Shown here in pieces: positions 5,705 to 8,549 of a stretch of DNA of 8,549 nt. The stretch comes from Curvibacter sp. Lineage in GTDB: Bacteria > Pseudomonadota > Gammaproteobacteria > Burkholderiales > Burkholderiaceae_C. The notes under the pieces were generated by a model, which was not told the DNA's origin, did no database searches, and saw only the letters and a program-made list of their open reading frames with translations. Each line of letters opens with the position of its first letter. Positions within the stretch are counted from its first letter, which is position 1. The position numbers and the translations under genes are program-made. Location: contig DNQP01000122.1 of the NCBI GenBank assembly GCA_003500955.1, positions 3,634 to 12,182 of the forward strand, read 5' to 3'.

Positions 5705-6250
5705 TCAACTTTCCGGCGTGATCTGCAGCGCCACCAGAAAGCGCGCCACCATGTTGTAGGTGGCGATGGCACTGGTGAGCTCGACGAGGCCGGTCTCGTC
5801 GAAATGCCGGCGCAGGGCGTCGAAGACCTCGTCACTCACCTGGACGTCCAGCGTCATCTGCGCGGCGTAGCGGATCACCAGTCGGTCCAGTTCGTCCAGC
5901 ACCGCCGCGTTGGGCGTGCCGCGCGGATCCTGGCGCACAAAGGCCTGCAAGGCATCAAGTTGGGCTTGGCTGCCACCCGCGGCCAGGAAGTCGGGCGCAT
6001 GGTGGTGGTATTCGTAGTGCGCGCCCGTCAGCAAAGCCACGGTACAGATGCCGAGTTCGCGCAGCCTGCGGCTGGTGGGCAGCTCGGTGCGCACGGCGCG
6101 CAGATAGGTGTTCCAGCCGCGCGCGAGCGGTTCGCTCCAGAGCAGGGCCTTGTCCAGGTTGATCAGGGTACCGCCGCGGCGCGCCTTGATGGCGTCCACG
6201 AGTTCGGCGGGCTGGGGTTTGCGTTCAGGCGTCCAGTCGGGCAGTCGCAT
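5705..6250 (-). CDS. Carboxymuconolactone decarboxylase (CMD) family protein
   Basis: The 181-residue protein has the CMD-family core RRLRELGICTVALLTGAHYE (61-80) followed by YHHHAP (81-86). This matches the YEWxxH-type arrangement of gamma-carboxymuconolactone decarboxylase, with E80 and H84 as likely active-site residues. The CxxC redox pair of AhpD-type peroxidase partners is absent; the only Cys nearby is C69. The segment ALLWSEPLARGWNTYLRAVR before the core is common in stand-alone Burkholderiales members. The protein is probably cytoplasmic and oligomeric, which is family knowledge. The substrate is unknown; no aromatic-degradation genes neighbour it, so a role in protocatechuate catabolism is not supported. 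I chose the ATG at 6248-6250, as the frame upstream runs back through dapF. Its ribosome-binding site is weak (GGGAA). It diverges from dapF, sharing an 82-bp gap. Confidence 0.85.
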   Translation of the reverse strand: MRLPDWTPERKPQPAELVDAIKARRGGTLINLDKALLWSEPLARGWNTYLRAVRTELPTSRRLRELGICTVALLTGAHYEYHHHAPDFLAAGGSQAQLDALQAFVRQDPRGTPNAAVLDELDRLVIRYAAQMTLDVQVSDEVFDALRRHFDETGLVELTSAIATYNMVARFLVALQITPES

Positions 6251-6318
6251 CGTTGTTTTCCCGTGAGGCAGTGGATGAAATGGCGTACACGGGCTCCAGC
6301 ATACGCGGGGATTGGGCG

Positions 6319-6324
6319 GATAAT
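6319..6324 (+). promoter_or_regulatory. Candidate -10 element of dapF
   Basis: GATAAT matches the sigma-70 -10 consensus at 5 of 6 positions and ends 8 nt before the dapF ATG. Transcription would start about 2 nt ahead of the ATG or at it. No convincing -35 box is seen at 16-18 bp (CCAGCA at 17 bp) and there is no Shine-Dalgarno sequence before dapF, which fits a leaderless or nearly leaderless transcript. Confidence 0.45.
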
Positions 6325-6332
6325 TTGCGGCC

Positions 6333-7205
6333 ATGCGTATCCGCTTCACCAAGATGCAGGGTGCGGGCAATGACTTCGTCGTCCTTGACGAGACCCGCGG
6401 CCCCAGCGTGCCCGGGGGCCTGACCCCGGCGCAGTACCGCTGGCTGGCCGACCGCCACTTCGGCGTCGGCGCCGACCAGATCCTCAGCGTGCGCCCAGCT
6501 CCGGCGCCCGACATCGATTTCGAATACGTCATCCACAACGCCGACGGCAGCGAGGTCGAGCAGTGTGGCAATGGCGCACGCTGCTTCGCGCGCTATGTGC
6601 ACGACGCCGGCCTCACAGGCAAGGACCGCATCCGCGTCCAGACCCTGGGCGGCGTGATCGAGCCGCGCCTGAATGCCGATGGCCGCGTCACCGTCGACAT
6701 GGGGGCGCCGATCTTCGAACTGGAGCGCGTGCCTTTCGATGCCAGCGGCCTGCAGGCCGTGGCCGACGGTGCCTGGCGGACCTGGCCCGTGCTGGTCGAG
6801 GGCGTCGCCGTGCCCTTGGCCGTGCTGTCCATGGGGAACCCGCATGCGGTGCAGTTGGTGCCCGACGTGGAGACCGCGCCGGTGCGCACGCAGGGCCCGC
6901 TGATCGAACACCATGCCCGCTTTCCGCGCCGCGTGAACGCCGGTTACCTGCAGATCGTCGACCGCGCGCAGGTGAAGCTGCGGGTCTGGGAGCGTGGCGC
7001 AGGCGAGACCCTGGCCTGCGGCACCGGTGCCTGTGCGGCCGCGGTGGCGGGCATGCGCCTGGGGCAGCTTGATGCCCGCGTGGACGTGCAGGCCCGCGGC
7101 GGCGTGCTGACCATCGAATGGGCGGGGGAGGGCCAGCCGGTGTACATGACCGGCCCGGCCACCACGGTCTTCCAGGGCGAAGTCGATGTGCCTGAACTGA
7201 ACTGA
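6333..7205 (+). CDS. dapF: Diaminopimelate epimerase
   Basis: DapF converts LL-diaminopimelate to the meso form, the direct precursor of lysine and a component of the peptidoglycan crosslink; it acts in the cytoplasm without cofactors, using a pair of cysteines as acid and base. Both are present here: C78 in [12 protein letters not shown] and C229 in [11 protein letters not shown]. The N-terminal [13 protein letters not shown] (5-17), GNPH (168-171) and E219/R220 in VWERGAGET are also standard. The length of 290 residues is slightly above the E. coli enzyme (274). The start is fixed by the conserved N-terminus, although no good ribosome-binding site precedes it. It is the first gene of a three-gene run with a DUF484 gene (17-nt gap) and xerC, the same order as dapF-yigA-xerC in E. 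coli. Confidence 0.97.
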   Translation: MRIRFTKMQGAGNDFVVLDETRGPSVPGGLTPAQYRWLADRHFGVGADQILSVRPAPAPDIDFEYVIHNADGSEVEQCGNGARCFARYVHDAGLTGKDRIRVQTLGGVIEPRLNADGRVTVDMGAPIFELERVPFDASGLQAVADGAWRTWPVLVEGVAVPLAVLSMGNPHAVQLVPDVETAPVRTQGPLIEHHARFPRRVNAGYLQIVDRAQVKLRVWERGAGETLACGTGACAAAVAGMRLGQLDARVDVQARGGVLTIEWAGEGQPVYMTGPATTVFQGEVDVPELN

Positions 7206-7222
7206 TCCAAGACCACAGAACC

Positions 7223-7885
7223 ATGACCGAACAAGACATCGCCCACTACCTGCGCGGCAACCCGGCTTTCTTCGAGCGCCAGGCCGATCTGCTGGCCGAG
7301 ATTTGCCTGATCAGTCCGCACAGCCGGCGCACCGTGAGCCTGCAGGAACGCCAGGCCGAGCTGTTGCGCGAGAAGATCCGCATGCTCGAAGGCCGGCTCA
7401 TGGAAATGATCCGCCACGGCGGCGACAACCTGGCGCTGTCCGACAAGATGCTGCGCTGGGCACGCGATCTTTTCCTCGTGGAAGAGGAAGACCGCATCCC
7501 CGAGGCCATCGTCGACACCATCCAGCTGCAGTTCGCGGTGCCCCAGGTGGCGATCCGCGTCTGGGATGTGGACGACGCTTTCGCGGACGAACCCTGGGCC
7601 CAGGGCGTGAGCGAGGATGCGCGCCTGCTGGCCAACTCCCTGCGCGAACCTTTCTGTGGCGTCAACTCGGGCTTCGAGGCCACGCAATGGCTGCCGCATC
7701 CGACCCAGGCGGTCTCGTTGGCCCTGCTGCCCCTGCGGGGGCTGGACGCCGGCAGCAACGGCCCGGCCTTCGGCATGGTCGTGCTGGCCTCGCCCTATGC
7801 GCAGCGTTACACCAGCACCATGGGCACCGATTTCCTGGCGCGCATTGCCGAGGTGGCGAGTGCGGCGCTCTCGCGCCTGAGGTAG
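7223..7885 (+). CDS. DUF484 family protein (YigA-like)
   Basis: The 220-residue protein begins with IAHYLRGNPAFFERQADLL (6-24), the characteristic opening of DUF484, with SLQERQAELLREKI (45-58) next, forming a charged helical and possibly coiled-coil region to about residue 65. The rest (about 75-220) looks like a GAF-type domain: the VPQVAIRVWDVDD strand at 116-128, FGMVVLASPYAQRY near 184-197, and a final helix. No catalytic motif, signal peptide or membrane segment is seen. The molecular function is not established to my knowledge. It sits between dapF and xerC, as yigA does in enterobacteria, and only 2 nt separate its stop from the xerC start, which suggests translational coupling. A ligand-sensing or adaptor role would be a guess from the GAF-like part. 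There is no clear Shine-Dalgarno sequence ahead of its ATG. Confidence 0.9.
   Translation: MTEQDIAHYLRGNPAFFERQADLLAEICLISPHSRRTVSLQERQAELLREKIRMLEGRLMEMIRHGGDNLALSDKMLRWARDLFLVEEEDRIPEAIVDTIQLQFAVPQVAIRVWDVDDAFADEPWAQGVSEDARLLANSLREPFCGVNSGFEATQWLPHPTQAVSLALLPLRGLDAGSNGPAFGMVVLASPYAQRYTSTMGTDFLARIAEVASAALSRLR
7879..7882 (+). promoter_or_regulatory. Ribosome-binding site of xerC inside the DUF484 stop region
   Basis: GAGG lies 5 nt before the xerC ATG at 7888 and overlaps the last codons of the DUF484 gene, directly ahead of its TAG at 7883-7885. Ribosomes ending DUF484 would stop on this site, which supports coupled translation. Confidence 0.55.
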
Positions 7886-7887
7886 GC

Positions 7888-8549
7888 ATGGCCACGCCCG
7901 TACAGACCGGCAGCGAGGATCAGCAGCTGATCGAACGCTACCTGGAACATGTGCGGGTGGAAAAGCGCCTGGCCCAGCGCACGGTCGAACTCTATGCACT
8001 AGACCTGCGCAAGCTCGCCGAGTTGGCGGGGCAGGCCGGTGTGACCCTGTCGAGCGTGCAAAACGTCCATGTGCGTCGCTGGATCGCCCAGATGCATGGC
8101 GGCGGGCGCAGCGGCCGCGGCATCGCCCTCATCCTTTCGGGGTGGCGTGGTTTCTATGCCTGGCTGGGCCGCGAGGGCCGGGTGAGCAGCAACCCTGTGC
8201 AGGATGTGCGTGCGCCCAAGGCCGCCAAGCCCCTGCCCAAGGCCCTGAGCGTCGACGACGCGGTGCAGCTCGCTGCGCACCGCGACGAGGACGACGATCC
8301 CTGGCTGCAGGCGCGCGACGCGGCCATGACCGAGCTGCTCTACAGCAGCGGCCTGCGTGTGAGCGAGCTCACCGGTCTGGACGTGCAGGCGAGCTCAAGC
8401 GCCAAGGGCTGGATCGACCTGCAGGCCGGCGAGGCCCATGTGCTGGGCAAGGGCAGCAAACGGCGCAGCGTGCCCGTGGGGGCGGCGGCAATGATGGCGT
8501 TGAAGCACTGGCTTTCGGTGCGCGCGCAAGCCGGTGTGCCGGCCGAGCA
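7888..8549 (+). CDS. xerC: Site-specific tyrosine recombinase XerC (3' end outside window)
   Basis: The frame is open from the ATG at 7888 to the window end, giving 220 residues of a protein normally about 300-330 long. Residues 10-105 form the N-terminal SAM-like DNA-binding domain (IERYLEHVRVEKRLAQRTVE at 15-34, with WRGFYAWL later). The catalytic domain then starts, showing the first catalytic Arg, R157, in YSSGLRVSEL and the beta-hairpin Lys, K188, in GKGSKRR. The HxxR and Tyr motifs lie beyond the window. XerC acts with XerD at dif to resolve chromosome dimers at division. The subtype is supported by linkage to dapF and DUF484; a XerD or integron-type integrase would not be expected here. 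Compared with the usual GKGNKER the motif is GKGSKRR, a minor change. No sign of transfer. Confidence 0.93.
   Translation, partial: MATPVQTGSEDQQLIERYLEHVRVEKRLAQRTVELYALDLRKLAELAGQAGVTLSSVQNVHVRRWIAQMHGGGRSGRGIALILSGWRGFYAWLGREGRVSSNPVQDVRAPKAAKPLPKALSVDDAVQLAAHRDEDDDPWLQARDAAMTELLYSSGLRVSELTGLDVQASSSAKGWIDLQAGEAHVLGKGSKRRSVPVGAAAMMALKHWLSVRAQAGVPAE

Noticed and set aside
5567..6373. A 268-codon plus-strand frame covering the repeat and the CMD-like gene
   Set aside because: It runs through the palindromic repeat and is antisense to a recognisable gene; there is no ribosome-binding site or family match.
6251..6571. A longer N-terminus for the CMD-like protein, running back into dapF
   Set aside because: It would overlap dapF by more than 200 bp on the opposite strand, and the added residues show no conserved features.
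1..8549. Search by eye for CRISPR arrays, tRNA or rRNA genes, toxin-antitoxin pairs, defence genes, transposases and prophage genes
   Set aside because: None seen; the only recombinase is XerC in its usual dapF-linked place, and no regularly spaced direct repeats are visible.

Overview
The window is GC-rich DNA (roughly two thirds G+C by eye) that looks like the chromosome of a betaproteobacterium in the order Burkholderiales, most likely the family Comamonadaceae. The support is a Bug-type (TctC-like) periplasmic binding protein, the gene order dapF - DUF484 - xerC, and an intergenic palindromic repeat of a kind I recall from Comamonadaceae genomes. No tRNA, rRNA, CRISPR array, insertion sequence or phage gene is visible. 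Both end genes are cut by the window.

Layout. Positions 1-459 (+) hold the C-terminal half of a LysR-type regulator most like NhaR. It converges, 7 bp apart, on a run of four minus-strand genes read from about 4487 down to 467. These are a metallo-beta-lactamase-fold hydrolase (LACTB2-like), an S4-domain protein related to rRNA pseudouridine synthases whose start codon overlaps the hydrolase stop, a multi-pass DUF898/YjgN membrane protein, and a membrane-anchored M48 zinc protease 4 bp behind it. Diverging from the hydrolase is a Bug-family binding protein (4523-5503, +). A 200-bp convergent gap follows, filled with inverted hairpin-forming repeats. Then come a carboxymuconolactone-decarboxylase-like gene (5705-6250, -) and, divergent from it, the operon dapF (6333-7205), DUF484 (7223-7885) and xerC (7888 to the window end).

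How the genes work together. dapF makes meso-diaminopimelate for lysine and peptidoglycan, and xerC resolves chromosome dimers; their linkage through a DUF484 gene is the classical arrangement also known from enterobacteria. DUF898 and the M48 protease look like a two-gene inner-membrane unit of unknown purpose. The hydrolase and the S4 protein are translationally coupled, and both belong to families that can act on RNA.

Most notable points. The S4/pseudouridine-synthase-like protein has Glu where the family has its catalytic Asp and has also lost other signature residues, so it is probably not a normal pseudouridine synthase. The convergent gap contains two REP-like units facing each other. 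One segment of the DUF898 gene has a lower G+C content and rare codons. dapF may be translated from a leaderless or nearly leaderless mRNA. I do not see a clear new multi-gene defence or mobile system; most of the window is ordinary chromosomal housekeeping sequence.
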